From assembly GCA_945643635.1 (NCBI GenBank), contig CALZFC010000044.1, forward strand, positions 1,347,001-1,411,000: DNA of 64,000 nucleotides, read 5' to 3'. Numbering within the stretch: the first letter of the stretch is position 1; each line of letters begins with the position of its first letter. This document shows positions 49,431 through 62,369 of this stretch, piece after piece. The notes beneath the pieces are model-generated. The model made no database searches. It was not told where the DNA came from and was given only the letters and a program-made list of their open reading frames with translations. Both the position numbers and the translations under genes were made by a program. The DNA comes from Allodiplogaster sudhausi. Taxonomy: Eukaryota; Nematoda; Chromadorea; Rhabditida; Diplogasteridae.

Positions 49431-50581
49431 GCAGCACTCAAATAGGAAATATTTGGGGAATAAATAATAAAAAAATTATAAATAATAACTTTTAAAACCT
49501 TTGAACACAAATTTTACTGTCAATATTTGCTGCAAAAAGTTTTAAGAATATTAAATTAAAATGTCCTTATATTATGAATGGTCAGGTTTTTTTTTTAAAT
49601 AAGTAAAGTATTGAAAAATGCCTTGACTGACAACCGAAGATACGCAGCAGCTCGCACTATTCTTCTTTTTCACGAGAGCTCCTCTCGAAGCAGCCGTCTG
49701 TGAAGGCATCTTGATTGAAGAATGAGAGCACATTTGAGCTCTTTGTCGTCGTAATGAGATGAAAAATGTGCATATTTTTAAATGACTTTATCCGTTTAAC
49801 AAGTGCAGTGTTGCTGAACTTAAAAGTACGCATGGCGCATTTCTTCTATTTCGATTTCCTCACAGACATGTGCAGGTAAATTTAGTAATATTCTGCTAAT
49901 GAAATAAAATTTACCGCGCATTTTACGCAGCTCCCGCTAGTCAAATATATTTGTTCAGGTCCGAGTGGTGGGTATTGTTAGAGAATCTTATCTTCGACTA
50001 TACAACTTTTCTTTTATGTTCTTGTCCAATATAGTTTGGCCTGCAAAATGGAATTGGAAGAGGCACCGTTTCAGATGAATGCCTAGTTTGTTAAATATAA
50101 ACTACTTCCTCTCGGGATTAGGGTGCATGTTTTCGCCTGTGGTAGTTCTTTGAGCTTTGGTAATAGTTGCCATCCCTACTAGCGAGAGTGCATGGTTTGC
50201 GGTAGCCCTCTTTCCCTTATTTATATGCAGATTTGATATTCATCTTTTGAATTCCACACAATAAATTTTTTCATATAATTTTCTTTTCTCTCATTTAAGG
50301 TTGCTACAAAGTTACGAACAGAATAATTCCTCTGCAATAGTTCATTATTGATAACAACGTGTCTGGCAAGAGTTATGCAAATCGGGGTTTATTGATTCAT
50401 CGCGTTAATTTCCAGGAGATCACCCCTTTTAACTGAGACCAATTTGAAACTATTTCTGTCAGCAATTAAGAGCCTTTAATGAATACCCGAGTATTGCTTT
50501 TGTTAAAATAAGTGTTTTGATCACACGATCATATGCGATTTTATTATTGGAAAAAGTTCCAGTTTTAAATTGCCAGCTAAC
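49431..50581. other. Intergenic region
   Basis: No supported exons or repeats were seen. The sequence is AT-rich and unstructured up to the candidate exon at 50582. Confidence 0.35.
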
Positions 50582-50783
50582 CTGCAACATTCGAGGAATG
50601 AGCAAGGAAGAGACATTCCCAGCGCGATCCCAGCTAGCGATAGTTGAAATATCCATCTCACTGATTCTCTTTCCTGTGGTTTTGTGATTTAGCGATATCA
50701 AAGCCATTTTCCTCGATGCATTTGTTTGAATACTCAGCTGGCTGATGTGTCTCTGGAGCATAGTGTTCAATTTGGCACCATTC
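50582..50783 (-). CDS. Candidate orphan exon (67 codons), unknown
   Basis: An open block bounded by a good acceptor (TTTGCCTGCAG|G) and donor (TTGCAG|GTTAGC) on the - strand. The translation starts NGAKLNTMLQRHISQLSIQ and ends SLLIPRMLQ. No stop in this frame and no partner exon found nearby. It may be part of an undetected gene or a relic. Confidence 0.25.
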
Positions 50784-50925
50784 CTGCAGGCAAATGTGCT
50801 ACTTATGGATGCGGCATAGAAATGATCCCACATACTTGAAAGTTCAGGTGATCAAATGATCAGGAATAATGGAAATCAGAGAGACTCATAATTCCGAACC
50901 ACTTCAAAAGACCACTTGCGTTCCA

Positions 50926-50933
50926 TATAAAAG
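50926..50933 (+). promoter_or_regulatory. TATA box of small secreted protein 2
   Basis: TATAAAAG lies about 30 bases before the likely transcription start. It is followed by a 5' UTR exon ending CAG|GTATG at 51003 and a 100-nt intron (51004-51103) whose TTCTAG abuts the ATG. This makes a compact, conventional promoter for the gene at 51104. Confidence 0.5.
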
Positions 50934-51103
50934 GCTGCTCAATCATAAGTGAATTACTTTACGCTTCCAGCTCTCTTCCTTGATATCTCCTAATTATCAT
51001 CAGGTATGTAATAATAGCTATTATTGGCAAACAAAATTGCATTCATTATTAAAACTATTAAATTAACTACATTATTTCAAAAAGAAAAACACTGATATTC
51101 TAG

Positions 51104-51917
51104 ATGAAACTCATCAATATTCTCGGGTTGTACGCTTCTGCAACTCTTTGGAGAGGTCACTGCCAGGTTAGGCAGTTCAAAATTCGTTTTTTTTTATTAT
51201 ATCAAACTGTACATCAGCAATGGGTTTATTCAGGCATTTCCAACGGAAATCGTAGATGGCCTGAGCCCCCGAGTAGCCGAGCTCTTGCATCAGATGAATA
51301 GACTGCTCTCAGTGGACGAAGAAGACAAGGCAAAAGCTGTTCCCGCCTATATTCTGGTCCCTTATTTCTACAAATTTCTATCTTCAACACATAGATTTGC
51401 TGTTATATGTATAATATATATATATATAAATATAAATATATTTTTTATTTTAGGCTGCTTTCGCCGAGGACTTTCAGAATCTCTTCGACCATCCAGAATA
51501 CGCCGAAAAGGTACTAGTCATGATTTCGTTTTACTTTCTTGACGGAAAATACGTGCATGCACCGAAATATGCATACATATTTGCATATGTACATAATATT
51601 TATTTCAGGTCGTAGATAGCCTATCAGGAGAAGCAAGGTCGCTCTTGAACTTCGCCTCCCCGAGTACGGTCGAGGAGGCGAAGTTGAAGAGCGACCGGTA
51701 ACTTTATTGTTATCGTTGGTATACATAAGTATGTATGTACAAATGTACATATGTAGGTGAACAATTGATTTCGGCAAATCTGCTTGTTTTCCGCTCCCCA
51801 TTGACAAATATCTAACCATTTCCGATCGTGTTTGCCTCGACGGCTGAGCGCGCCGAGCTTGGAGAAGTCGCCCTGAGGCTATTTCCATACGCACTTAGCC
51901 AGATTGCAATGAGTTGA
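51104..51917 (+). pseudogene. Small secreted protein 2, paralogue of 45831 gene, 3' half damaged
   Basis: Exons 51104-51166 (signal peptide MKLINILGLYASATLW), 51234-51356, 51454-51510 and 51609-51697 are in phase and align with copy 1 (VAELLHQM / VAELVHKM; DHPEYAEK / DHPEHAEK). Exon 4 extends past the homologous donor by a 17-base segment that is the reverse complement of its own start, moving the donor and the phase. The last exon (51825-51917, LFPYALSQIAMS) keeps its frame but its acceptor reads ATTTCCG instead of ATTTCAG, so normal splicing is impossible. The 5' half could still be translated. A possible AATAAA lies at 52196-52201. Confidence 0.55.
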
Positions 51918-52519
51918 CATCTCTGATAAACGTACGCTACAAAATGTTATGGCATCTCCAGGTGTCTTGAAAGAAGCTTTTTTTAAACATTCACGGACAT
52001 CGCAAATCAAAAGGAAAATAAGAAATGAAATAATTTTTATAACACATACGGTCATTGAGTTGAAACGAAAGAAAGCAATTAAAGCAATCGCTAGAATAAC
52101 TCCGCGAAATCGGAGATGAAGTCGGCAAAAAAAATTTAGAAAATGTGCATAAATTAATAATGTGCCTTAAACCATAAATTGTTGTTGATGTAATTAAATA
52201 AAGTTGAATGCATACGTTGTCTTCCTGGAATATTCAGATGATATTTGCAAGGTCATTTTTAATAGCGGTAAATCCAAAGAAAAAAAAACAGAATAAACGT
52301 AAATTTTGAAGGGAGTTTTTACCAATAGCTACTTTCACTAATCGACCAACATGTTCCGTAGCAATGTTGCTGCATGCCTATAGGTTTTACTGCCTGGTAT
52401 TCATCAATAACAGAATGAAAAGCACAGTTGATGAAGGCAGAAAAAGCTTGCGGAATAATGGTGCTATTGGCAGCCTGCCACATTTCCAGTCTTTCTATTC
52501 AGGTTACGATTTGGAAACG

Positions 52520-52657
52520 GATCAAACTGTGTGTGTTCAGCGTGCACTGTTTTTTTTCTCGCATCTAAATTTGTACCTTGTGACAGCCTGAGCTGTGACC
52601 GAAATTACAAATGATCAAGCAAATATGCAAATTCAGTGTATCTACCGTTCCGGAAAC
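52520..52657. repeat. Dispersed repeat, copy 2
   Basis: Direct copy of the unit at 39047-39185, with about four in five bases shared by eye. Confidence 0.65.
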
Positions 52658-52837
52658 ATGGGAAACTGAGTGATTTTATTCCTTCCGTATTCAATTGAAA
52701 ATCGCCACTGCTATTTTGCCTGAAAAGAGGGCGAACGAACATGTGATTTAGATAGAGACGACTGCAATAATCAGAAAAATTCAAATGGTTTGTTGTTGAG
52801 TTTCGTGCTCCTTTAGTAAGACTTTTCCTCTCTCTCA

Positions 52838-52849
52838 CTCCCTCTCTCA

Positions 52850-52885
<36 letters not shown>

Positions 52886-52918
52886 TTCTTCCTATATCTC
52901 AGTCTCTCTCTCTCACTG

Positions 52919-52951
<33 letters not shown>

Positions 52952-52962
52952 ATCTCTCTTGA
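52838..52962. repeat. (CT)n microsatellite
   Basis: Long CT tracts with minor interruptions, about 115 bp upstream of the large transposon, which itself is inserted in a CT run. Confidence 0.9.
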
Positions 52963-53077
52963 TCTGATTACCTCTTTTCTGATGACATCGTTCGTACACA
53001 ACACATTTTAAAGCGTACACGACGAAAGGAACATAAAGAATAACTCTTCAAAGTACATGTGCATTTCTCTCTCTCTC

Positions 53078-53240
53078 CACACAGAAAAAAATGTGACGCA
53101 CAATTAATGTTCCATCCAAAATTGTGACCAAAAATGTGACACGCAAGCGGCCGCCGAAGAGAATTGTGACAACGGATGTCACATTTTGGTGGCAAGGAGG
53201 GACGAGGCGATGCGAGAACAGAAAATGTGACATTGTACCA
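53078..53240. repeat. Left terminus and subterminal TGTGAC array
   Basis: TGTGAC occurs at 53092, 53123, 53135, 53165 and 53226 and its reverse complement at about 53178. In CACTA-type elements such arrays bind the element's own protein; that function here is inferred. Confidence 0.7.
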
Positions 53241-53381
53241 CTTTCGACCATGTTTAAAAAAATATTCGGAATCATCATTTGAACGGAACGTTTAATTTTC
53301 GGAAGAAAATCTCGGGTTAACAAACACTTAAAACTTATCCTTTTTTTATTTCATGTTTGTAATATTGAATCGCTTTTTGAT

Positions 53382-56300
53382 ATGACATTTATAACGTGTA
53401 AGCGTAGCGATTCTGCTCTTTTGTTTCAGTTAGAAAGCGAGAGTCCCCGGGCCGCGTAGTTAGCCAAGCTGCTCTTTGTGCTCTCGATCAACAACTGGAG
53501 ACTCAACTTCTAATAGTAAGTAATTGAAAAGTTTAACTCATTCATCCCGCTATTGATATGAAAAAGCTGATTTGTTAATGGTTATTCTTGCAAGTTTCTA
53601 TTGCAGTTTTTATTCCCTTATTGTTAGCACTTTTGTCTTCTTTTCTCACGAATGAGTGATAAAATTAACATTATTAAATATGCTGAATATGCAACGTTGT
53701 TCTTTTATTATCAGGCTAGCCCTTCTTGTCTGCGATTGCTGGAACTAGACAGCGTGTCGGCGCGCGCAGCAAGATCAAATTCTTTCGACATCCGAGCGTG
53801 GTTTGCTTTTAATTCTTTTCTTCATAAGTTGATACATCTGTTAATTGATGCTGCCATTCTTCCCAACGAATTTAAATATTTAATGTGTTTTCTCTTTATT
53901 GGTACATTAACTATCGTTTATATTTCATGTTGAAATTCGTATACTTATTTCAGCAATTTTATATTTTCAGTATTTCTCTTGCCCAATCCACCCAACAACC
54001 GCGCACCGCGCAGCTTCAACGCTTAAGCTGCTGCATTTTTGTCCAGGTACGATAACTTTTCAGACTCGTCTAACAACTTTGACTTTTAAATAAGTTTCGT
54101 TCGTTTATTGTTCTTTAAGAGTACAAAAAACTCATTTTCCCACACATTGAAAAGTTTGTTCCGAACATTTTTTTTCCTTGTTCATTTGTTATTACCTATT
54201 CCACGTTTATTATTTTTCTTAACTTTGAAAGCAGGATAATACAATTCAAAAGATTTTAAATATAAATAATGCGTTGTTTAGAAAATCGGTACGCACTCTT
54301 CCCCTGACTTCCTACCGGAGCTGGAAGACATCGCATCTCCGCGCAGACCGCGCTTCTGCCATCTGAAGCTGCCGCAGACTTGCGAAGGTTCGTTATGTTT
54401 ATATACATTGTCTAGTCTTCAATTCTAGGGTAACGTGGTTAGAAATTTGTAGTTGTTATTATCAGGGAATAGAAGCCACTGTCGATGATCCTAAATATTA
54501 GCAAGGTTTGTTAGCTGTTTCTGCCCATCTGTCCCTCAGGATGATGCCCAAAATTAGGAATTATTCTGTGAAATCGACAATACCTTTTTATACCCTATCG
54601 GTTATGTAGTTAATTCAATTTCTGGGCAAGTTTCTTTTGTTTTCCAGAAAAAAAACCGTAATCAAACCAGCTCTGTATAACTTATTTAAAATAAGCGAAA
54701 CTGTTCTTTTCTTGTTTCTTTCTTTTCTTTTCTAAGAAGTACCGTAACCCAACTCGATGTGTATATTTTAAAAAAAGAAAATAAATTTTGGTACGACGAA
54801 TAATTAATGCTTCTTTTTTGCTCAACATTTTATACAGGATTACCATTGTATATTCTGAACTGAAATATTTCCAAATGTAAGTTTTTTCCAGGTCTCCAAC
54901 AACACGCCGTCAACCACACTGATCGGAAGCCGTTCCGGTGCGACATTTGCAGCAAGGTGGGATATGATTTAACTTATTTTTTTTAAATATTTAACATACC
55001 GTACTCTCGTCCTTAAACTTATCGAGTATTGGAATACTGTTGGTGCAAGTGAAAAGTTACTTGAAACCTTGAGATGCTTTTGTAAGTGCTTTATGTGACT
55101 TACAATTACAATTATCGAAGCTGTAGTTGCTATTGATTAGCGAAGTTACGCTAAGTTTAGAGAATGTAAGCTTATATCTTTTGACTTTTAAATTATATTC
55201 AAAGGTATTTATTTTCTCCCATTTCTGGGAAACTGTTCTTGATTTTCAGGAGAGTTGCCCAGAACCGTAACCTTACGAAATTTGAGCGAATTAATTCGCG
55301 AATCCGTACCAATGATTTATTTTAAATGGAAAGTGATAAATTTCTGGACAAGTTTAATTTCTTAAAGGTACCGTATCCCAATCTGTTCTGTATGTGTCTG
55401 TGCAAGTAAATTCCTTGAAGTAATTGAGAATAAGCGATTGCGTTCCTATTCAAAAGAGTAAGTTTTTTGAGTGGATTTTTCTGGGCACCTTTATGTTTAC
55501 TATAAACTACCGTAACCCAACCAGTAGTTACAACTGATTGAAAATAAGCGAATCGCTCCATTGTAAGAGTGTTATTTGAAAGTTTTTACAAAGTATTTTT
55601 TTCTGGGCAACTCTTTTGTTTACTATGAACTACTGTAACACAACCCACTGGTTACAACGAATTGAGAATTAACGAATTGCACAAATGCAAACGTGTGATT
55701 TGTATTTTTCTGTTACAAAGTTGGTTTTTAATTACGTTACAATATCCAATATTTGTTAAGCATGTTATATGCTTAAGAATATTCATACAGAAAAAAAATT
55801 CATTATTAAGAGAAAACAATATAGTTATGGAAGAAAGTTTTAGACGAAAAAAGGAATACAAGGCTGCAAGAACTATAGAAAGAAAGAGCACATAGAAAGA
55901 TAACATTGAATGTTAATATCTAATGAAAAAGGAAAACAACAAATTACAGTTTAGAATCTTAACGATGCGTTGTCCAGCGGACGTCTGCGAGGAGGAGCTT
56001 CCTACATTGGCCCACTTAAAACGGCATTGTCAACAGTCACACCTTGGAGAAAATCAATATCACTGCCGCTTTTGCTCATCTGAGTTCGGACGATTTCAAG
56101 CATGGCGGGTTCACTTGAGCCAACAACGTGAGTAGTAATTTAAACAAGTAATAACAGTACCTCACTATTGAACATCGCAAGTCTTCTCTTCAGATCCTGC
56201 TCTGATGAGGGGTCTTTATTCCGACAGCAGCGATAGCGATGGTGCAATGGATGTGGATGTTGCTGACAATGGCAACATGGATGCCTCGTCTCTTCAAGAG

Positions 56301-58698
56301 GATGTTGAGGAGTTGGACGGCGACATATCTGCAACTGAGCTGGAGGAGGAGGACGATGAGAATGACGACTCGGAAGCGCTCGAAGCTGATGATTCGACCA
56401 ACTTCTGCGAAACGATTAGAGCCGAGATCCTCACCTCCACAAGCCGAATTGGAATAACAGAGTCGGAAACGGATAAAATGGTGGATCTGATTCGCCGTAT
56501 CGCTAAGAACGTTCGAGCCATGAACGACTCCCATTTCGATCAGTTTATGGCGACACTGAACACCGTTGCTACATCATACAGAAGGAAGGCTGCGCTTCGA
56601 CAAGAACAGGACTACATTGAACCTTTGCCTCGACAAATGGGGACGATGACTGTCCCCGTACGCGACTTGGATGGGAAGCAGAGTCGTGTCGATCGACCGT
56701 GCAAGTTCTACATTGTCCCACTGAAGGATTCGATAGAAGCGGCCTTTCGGAACGTGGAATTTCAACAGGTTTATCGCTATTTTGTGTTACATTGAAGTAT
56801 ATAGAATCTGTATGCTTTTCAGGTGTTAGAAATGGAGCCATTCGGAAGGGGGAATTTCCTGTCTCCACTGGACGGGCAACGGTTTCGTGACGCTACCTCC
56901 AGAACGAAGAAACCACTACTTCCGATTGTGGTATACCTCGATGACGTTTGCCCTGGAAGTGGTCTACGAAAGGCGTCGTCTATCCACTCTCAAACCATGA
57001 TGTTCTTCACTTTTTCCGGACTGAGACGGCATGCTTCGTGTCTACATAAATGGAAGTAAGTGTCAAAATGCTAAAATAAAAAAAGCAGTTCTTCAAGTAA
57101 ATGCTTTAGGTTTCTCTACGCGACATCGTACGGGTCTGATCACAAGGCTTATGGCTACAAGCCTCTTCTAGAAAGCTTCAAGGTGCCGTAATATATTTGA
57201 AGTAAAATTTTTAAAAAAGCGTAAAAGTTGTAAATAAAGATCAACAATTAGTTTAACTTCTTAGGTAGAGTTGAACGTACTCTACGAAAACGGAATCATG
57301 GTGTCGTGGAGAGGGCGAAGCGTTGTCGTCTACCCTTGGCTGCACTCGGTTCTTGGTGATAACCTGGCACTAAACCAAGTCCGCCAGATGCAGACGTGCT
57401 TTTCCGGAGGTTTCCCTTGCCGTCACTGCTTGACCAACTACCGCGACTTTGGAGCCGTTCACCTAGAGAAGGACTGCCAATTACGGACTTTGGCGTGGTC
57501 GGTTCCTTTGTCGTTGATCGGAGATAGGATGAATTTAAGCGATAACTTAAGGTATCAAGCGAACGGCCCTCCTGCTTTTGGCGTGATGGGGGATTCGCCA
57601 CTCAACGGCATTACGGGATACCACGTGTCGGAGGATGCCTACTGTGATATCGCCCACGACTTGTACGAGGGCGAGAGCTGCCGTCTTCTAGGAGTGGTCA
57701 TTCGGGCCATCATTCGGAATGGACTTCCGCTCAAGGATATCAACGATAAGTTATGTGCCTTTGCTACTGGGCGAGTCGACAGCAGCTGCACAATCAACCC
57801 AATCCCGGCCGATGTTTCGCAAGGTGACCCTGTGTCCGGGCAAAAGGCAGCCGACACAGCATTTCTCATTCGGCTCGTCCCATTTCTCTTCCCGTTGGAC
57901 GTAATGGTTGCGGAACCTGAGATCCGGCTTCTGTTCCAGCGCTTTTCCGAGTTGAGTCGCCTTCTCTGCTCATTCGAGTTGACATCTGGCGACATTGATT
58001 TGGTACGTTCTACGGCCGAGGAATACGTGTCTCTTGCTTGGCGAGTTGTCCCTCTGGACATTCCGCCCTCTCGCGCAGCTGCAGCCCATTCGTCCAGGCC
58101 CATCTACAAGACGCACGCGTTGCTGCACTATGCAGCTGCGATTCGTTCTCTAGGGCCAGTTGGACAACTGAGTACTCTGCAATTCGAGCAACTGAATGCG
58201 TACGTCAAGCGACGGTCCTACATTACAAGGAACTTCACGTGTCTGCCGTGCACGTTCGCAACTCACATCCAGCGCACTCTTTGGGCACTACGTCTTCAGA
58301 AGGAGGTGGAATTCGTTCCCGGAAAAGGAATCGAGCAACATCAAGTGTCAGCGCTCGCACGGGCAGTTCTGAAGGAACGACGGGTGAAGTGCACTCTCCT
58401 ACTCCAGCATCACGGGACACTCTACAAGTCGGGAGACATCGTTTTGCTGAACAAGAGTAGCAGCTTTGTTCCTGCCCAGATCGATTGCTTCGCATTCACG
58501 GAACAAACATGGAAGATCGTTGCAAAGATCGGACATCCCGCTCGATTTGATGACAGCAGACAATGTTGCTTCTTCACCGCATCTGGAGCGATCACAACTG
58601 TCTTTTTCAAGGAACTTTTTGATCCACTGCCTCTTGACGGCTACCCCGAGGGAAATGAGACCGCTTTCATGCCAAGACACGCCCTCTGCCACTGCTAG
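53382..58698 (+). CDS. Transposon gene 1: C2H2 zinc-finger transposase-like protein (~975 aa, 11 exons)
   Basis: Exons: 53382-53397 (tentative start), 53430-53515, 53715-53800, 53971-54046, 54282-54387, 54892-54956, 55950-56127, 56194-56768, 56823-57055, 57110-57182, 57265-58698. Every junction is in phase. N-terminal zinc fingers: H..HTDRKPFRCDIC, then CX4C...HX5H (CPADVCEEEL...HLKRHCQQSH), then CX2C...HX4H whose last His is completed across an exon junction. An acidic Asp/Glu linker follows. The core has VYLDDVCPGSGL, GYKPLLESFK, SVLGDNLAL, CRHCLTNYRDFG, DIAHDLYEG and EQLNAYVKRR. These match, from memory, the widespread uncharacterised metazoan transposon protein (L.YDDFE..NPLGS / CR.C / D..HD..EG) related to Transposase_21 (tnp2). 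The Asp/Glu positions are candidate catalytic residues. Role: DNA binding and transposition (inference). The first intron as drawn is only 32 nt, so the 5' end is unsure. Confidence 0.78.
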
Positions 58699-58723
58699 AA
58701 TATTTTCGTTATTTTCTCTTAGC

Positions 58724-58729
58724 AATAAA
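58724..58729 (+). terminator. Polyadenylation signal AATAAA of transposon gene 1
   Basis: AATAAA lies 26 bases after the stop of gene 1 and about 120 bases before the ATG of gene 2, implying two separate transcripts. Confidence 0.6.
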
Positions 58730-58849
58730 CAAATACTTTGATCTGAAGATCAATATTTCAATTTATCCCGTTATTTACGACGGCTCACGAATATGTGATC
58801 ATTTGCATGATTTATTTCCTAGTTAGTGTGATCTTTAGCGTTAGACCCA

Positions 58850-61836
58850 ATGCGTCTAACCATTCTGTTGGAAGCGGGTGCTCCTGAGCCCGAGTGTTTG
58901 GGCGAAGAGGACTGCTACTTCGAGACCATTGCACAAGTCAAGCAATATGTGAGTACACGGACTGGCTCCCCTCTGACAAATGTCAGGCTGCAGCTCAACA
59001 CTCCTCAGCGTATGATAGACGTTCACCCCTCTCAAGTTGTTGCGGCGCCACACGCACATTACATAGCAACAGGAAGCTTACTCGAGGTTTACCGATTGCC
59101 TATCTCTCTAAATGAGTATATTTTTACGTGGATCACTTCTCAGAGTCCGGCAACTTCGACTACGATGAACAGCCAGGAGCTATCCCTCTCGATTTCTTCC
59201 ACATTCCTGGCAAAAAATGAGTCCCTTTCGCCAACCAATCCGACTGCGCTCTCGTGGGAGAAAAACGCAGTTTTTCCTGATGATACTCGAGCGGAGCAAG
59301 GTTATACTAAAATGAATGCTCATATCTTAGATTCATGAATTTTCAGTTGATGTTGAAGATGCTAACCCTTGTGAGAGAGAAGTCGACAAAGATCGCGATC
59401 TTGAAGAGCTTGGAGGTAAATCATACTCAGATTGTAAGCGCAGCTAGTAATTCATTTAATTTACTTAGCGATTTCTCATCCCTCGACACCTCAAGTTCGC
59501 TCGGAGTCACCGTTGGTCAGAACTCCCTCGGCAGTTCCAGATCGGACGATGTACACAGGCAGGCCTTTAAATTTCTGTTTAGTAAACTGCACTTTTGTCT
59601 GTTGTATCCTTTAGTATGCAAGCAAAACTCGGCGCAAGCAGATTTCTAATTAATTTTCCTTTTAAACAAGTAAACGTATGCGTTTAAGACCCCTTCTACC
59701 ATCGTCTGAACCAGCGCCTTTTGAAATGCAGCTTTGAGAAGTTATTGGTTGGCAAGCAAGGAGCTCCATTCCTCAAGAGGCTACAAGATGACCCGTCGTA
59801 TGACATTTCGGACGACAGGGTTGGCCGCTGCCTGCTTACGAGAAGGATCGCCGACTTTCTGCTGACATACGCTGACACGCTAGTTTTCAACTCTTGAACA
59901 ACTGATATTTTACCGCACTTTTTTAGCAGAGAAAAACCATCCCCGAAAGAGACGCGGAGCTTCGTTACGCATCTATTCGCAGGATACCCCAACTGTTCTA
60001 TAGTTAGCAACCTTTTTTTCTACACAACAGTTTTTAACTGAATGAAGATCATTATGAAATTTGAAAGACTCGATAACGCATTGCTAGTTACCTGAATTTT
60101 CTCTGATGTAACTACAGAAAGCATTTCAGGATGCCTTCATCGACAGCCACAAGGGACTTGTCGAATGCCGCGTTAGGCGGGTCAGATCTCTTCTTGGAAA
60201 AAGAAGCTTGCTATCACAGCCCATCAGAGAGTACAAGAAGAAAGCAGGCAGCCGAGAGTGGCTTGCTTCTTCGGATAACGAGGAGGAGAGAGAAACTGAC
60301 GATCATTTAAATGTCAGTTAAAGCTCTACAAGATACTGTTATATTTTGAAAATTAAAGGCATTACAAAACCTTTTGTTTAAGCGAATTAACAACTTGATA
60401 CACGGCTCTGTCGAGCACCTCGAACTCCTTAAGCAGAAGAGGTTTTTGTCTCTCGAGTCTTTAAAGTTATACAGATATTTCATTTTGTCATATATAAGAG
60501 AGTCTTTAGATTAAAATGTAAAATTCTACTACTAGTAGCAGCTCTCTCACAAATGGCGATATATAATTTTTTTTAGAAACTGTCGTATACGCTTTTGCCA
60601 GAACAATCCTCCGCGAGCAACAATGACACGTTACTCCTTCTACGCGCAGTCCCGTTACGTATGTGATTTTTTATTTGTCGGATTTTGTTTTACATTTAAA
60701 TAATTTGTCTATACTTACATGAGTTATTTCTTGCTCTATGGCTTGAGTTTAGAACAAAATTTTTGGAATTCACATTAGACAAATATACTTTTGAATTTGC
60801 TTGCAGATTGTCGATGACTTCATCGCGTCAAAGTGCGCTTCCGCGGGAGACTTTCCACGGAGATTGCAAGAGAAGATTGCGCCGGCAATGTCTCAGCGTG
60901 CCCTGCGCGTAATATCCGAAGCGAAGAGAAGATCTCTTGTTGAAGCGAACGCCTTCCCGCCTGGAACAAATGGTTCGGTATTCTCAACCTTATAAAGTTT
61001 TGAGTTATCGAAAAAAATGCATCCATGTGTACTAAGTATTTATCTTTGTAACCCAGGTTCAATTGTATTTCCAAACTATTCATCGAACTGTTAAAAAGAG
61101 AATAATTGTATGCCTCAGATTTCGCTACATTCGAGTTCTTACTCAACATGCTGGCACTGTTCGAGCATACAGACAAAAAGAAGAAGCCATCTCGTGTCAA
61201 GTTCGTCTACAATCGCTTCCTGGTCCGTTATTTATTACAATTCAAATTCCCAATCAATATCTACCTATTGCTTATAAGTTAAGTGACATTAGTTTCCTGT
61301 TGCCTTTTTCTTATCTTGTGAGTGAAAAGGAGCGAGAAAGAGAGACGATACAGCGAGAGGAGTGTAAACTATGCTGCTTAGGCACATCATTCTGCGTCGT
61401 CGGCTCTTGATCAACTCAAGAATGAGGGCATCCGGCAGCCGGTGATAGTCGCATACGGTGATGTCTCTGCCAAGTTCATCATCGCTCTTGAGGGAGTCGA
61501 TGTAACCGTCAGTCATGTTTTGTTAAAAAAAAAAGTTGAAATGTAATTTTAACAAATTAAAAAAATTTAATTTTAACAAATTAAAAAAAATTCTTATACT
61601 CATAGCTTTTTTATTTATTTTTTACCTGCTTTATAATACGCATGCTGCAGGTTTCTGGAGACCTTGCCCATGCGCTTCTCTCCTACCTCGCTTGCTTCTG
61701 GTTGTTCGACCTCGAGTACCCACACGAAGTGAAACAAGAGCTGTCCCTTCTTGCGAATCTGCTCGGCATTCCGGAGCCCATGTCAAGAGATGCAGGGCTC
61801 ATCTACCGCAAGTTGGAGGCCATTATGGCCGAATAG
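58850..61836 (+). CDS. Transposon gene 2: accessory protein found beside this transposase family
   Basis: Well-phased exons: 58850-59086 (MRLTILLEAGAPEPECLG...), 60118-60312, 60359-60441, 60577-60658, 60807-60972, 61119-61222, 61382-61507, 61651-61836 (stop). Likely further exons: 59732-59882 (FEKLLVGKQGAPFLKRLQ) and 59927-60002, whose junction I could not phase. The stretch 59144-59640 is exonic-looking but unresolved. The C-terminus (AYGDVSAKFIIALEG ... ALLSYLACFWLFDLEYP) resembles, from memory, the second open frame that accompanies this transposase in many animals, where a short hydrophobic F-x-YP segment is conserved. No catalytic motif is recognised. Role in transposition unknown. One junction may be frameshifted. 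Confidence 0.68.
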
Positions 61837-62369
61837 AGGCCAGTCTGATCTCATTAGATCACATTTTTTTGTTGACTCTTACATCTGAAAATTTTCTTTT
61901 ACTTGAGTTTATTTCACTTGAGAACATTCTTTCATCTTAGTAAAAGATTGTTTCATTTTTTAACTTGCTTTCATGCTATACGTTTCTTTCATTTTAGAAC
62001 TATCGAATTTTTATTTCCAAGATTCATTCAGAAAGTAACTGGTAACATAGACATATCCTTCTAAGAAAAACAGTCTTTACAGAATGTATTAATTCTTGTC
62101 GTTTTATGACCAGTAACTCAATTTTATCATGATTAAGTAGCCCAAATTCATTTAACTCGGCGCGGTTATCTTGTAAGTGTGTTAGTTGTTACTGTTTCCT
62201 TGTGAATGTGTTGAGTTGTTACTGTAATCTTTTGAAGGTCTCACTAACTTAATGAATAATTCTTCTTGTTATTAAATGCCAGTGGCATGCATAATAGTAA
62301 ATGAATCACTAATTCGAAGAATGGATGAAGGGGGAGGGAGAGCAAAAGGGGCGGAGCTAACGGTGGGAG

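Noticed and set aside
56190..56534. - strand 114-codon open frame in the transposon
   Set aside because: Antisense to the large exon 56194-56768, whose + strand frame is continuous with ten phased exons.
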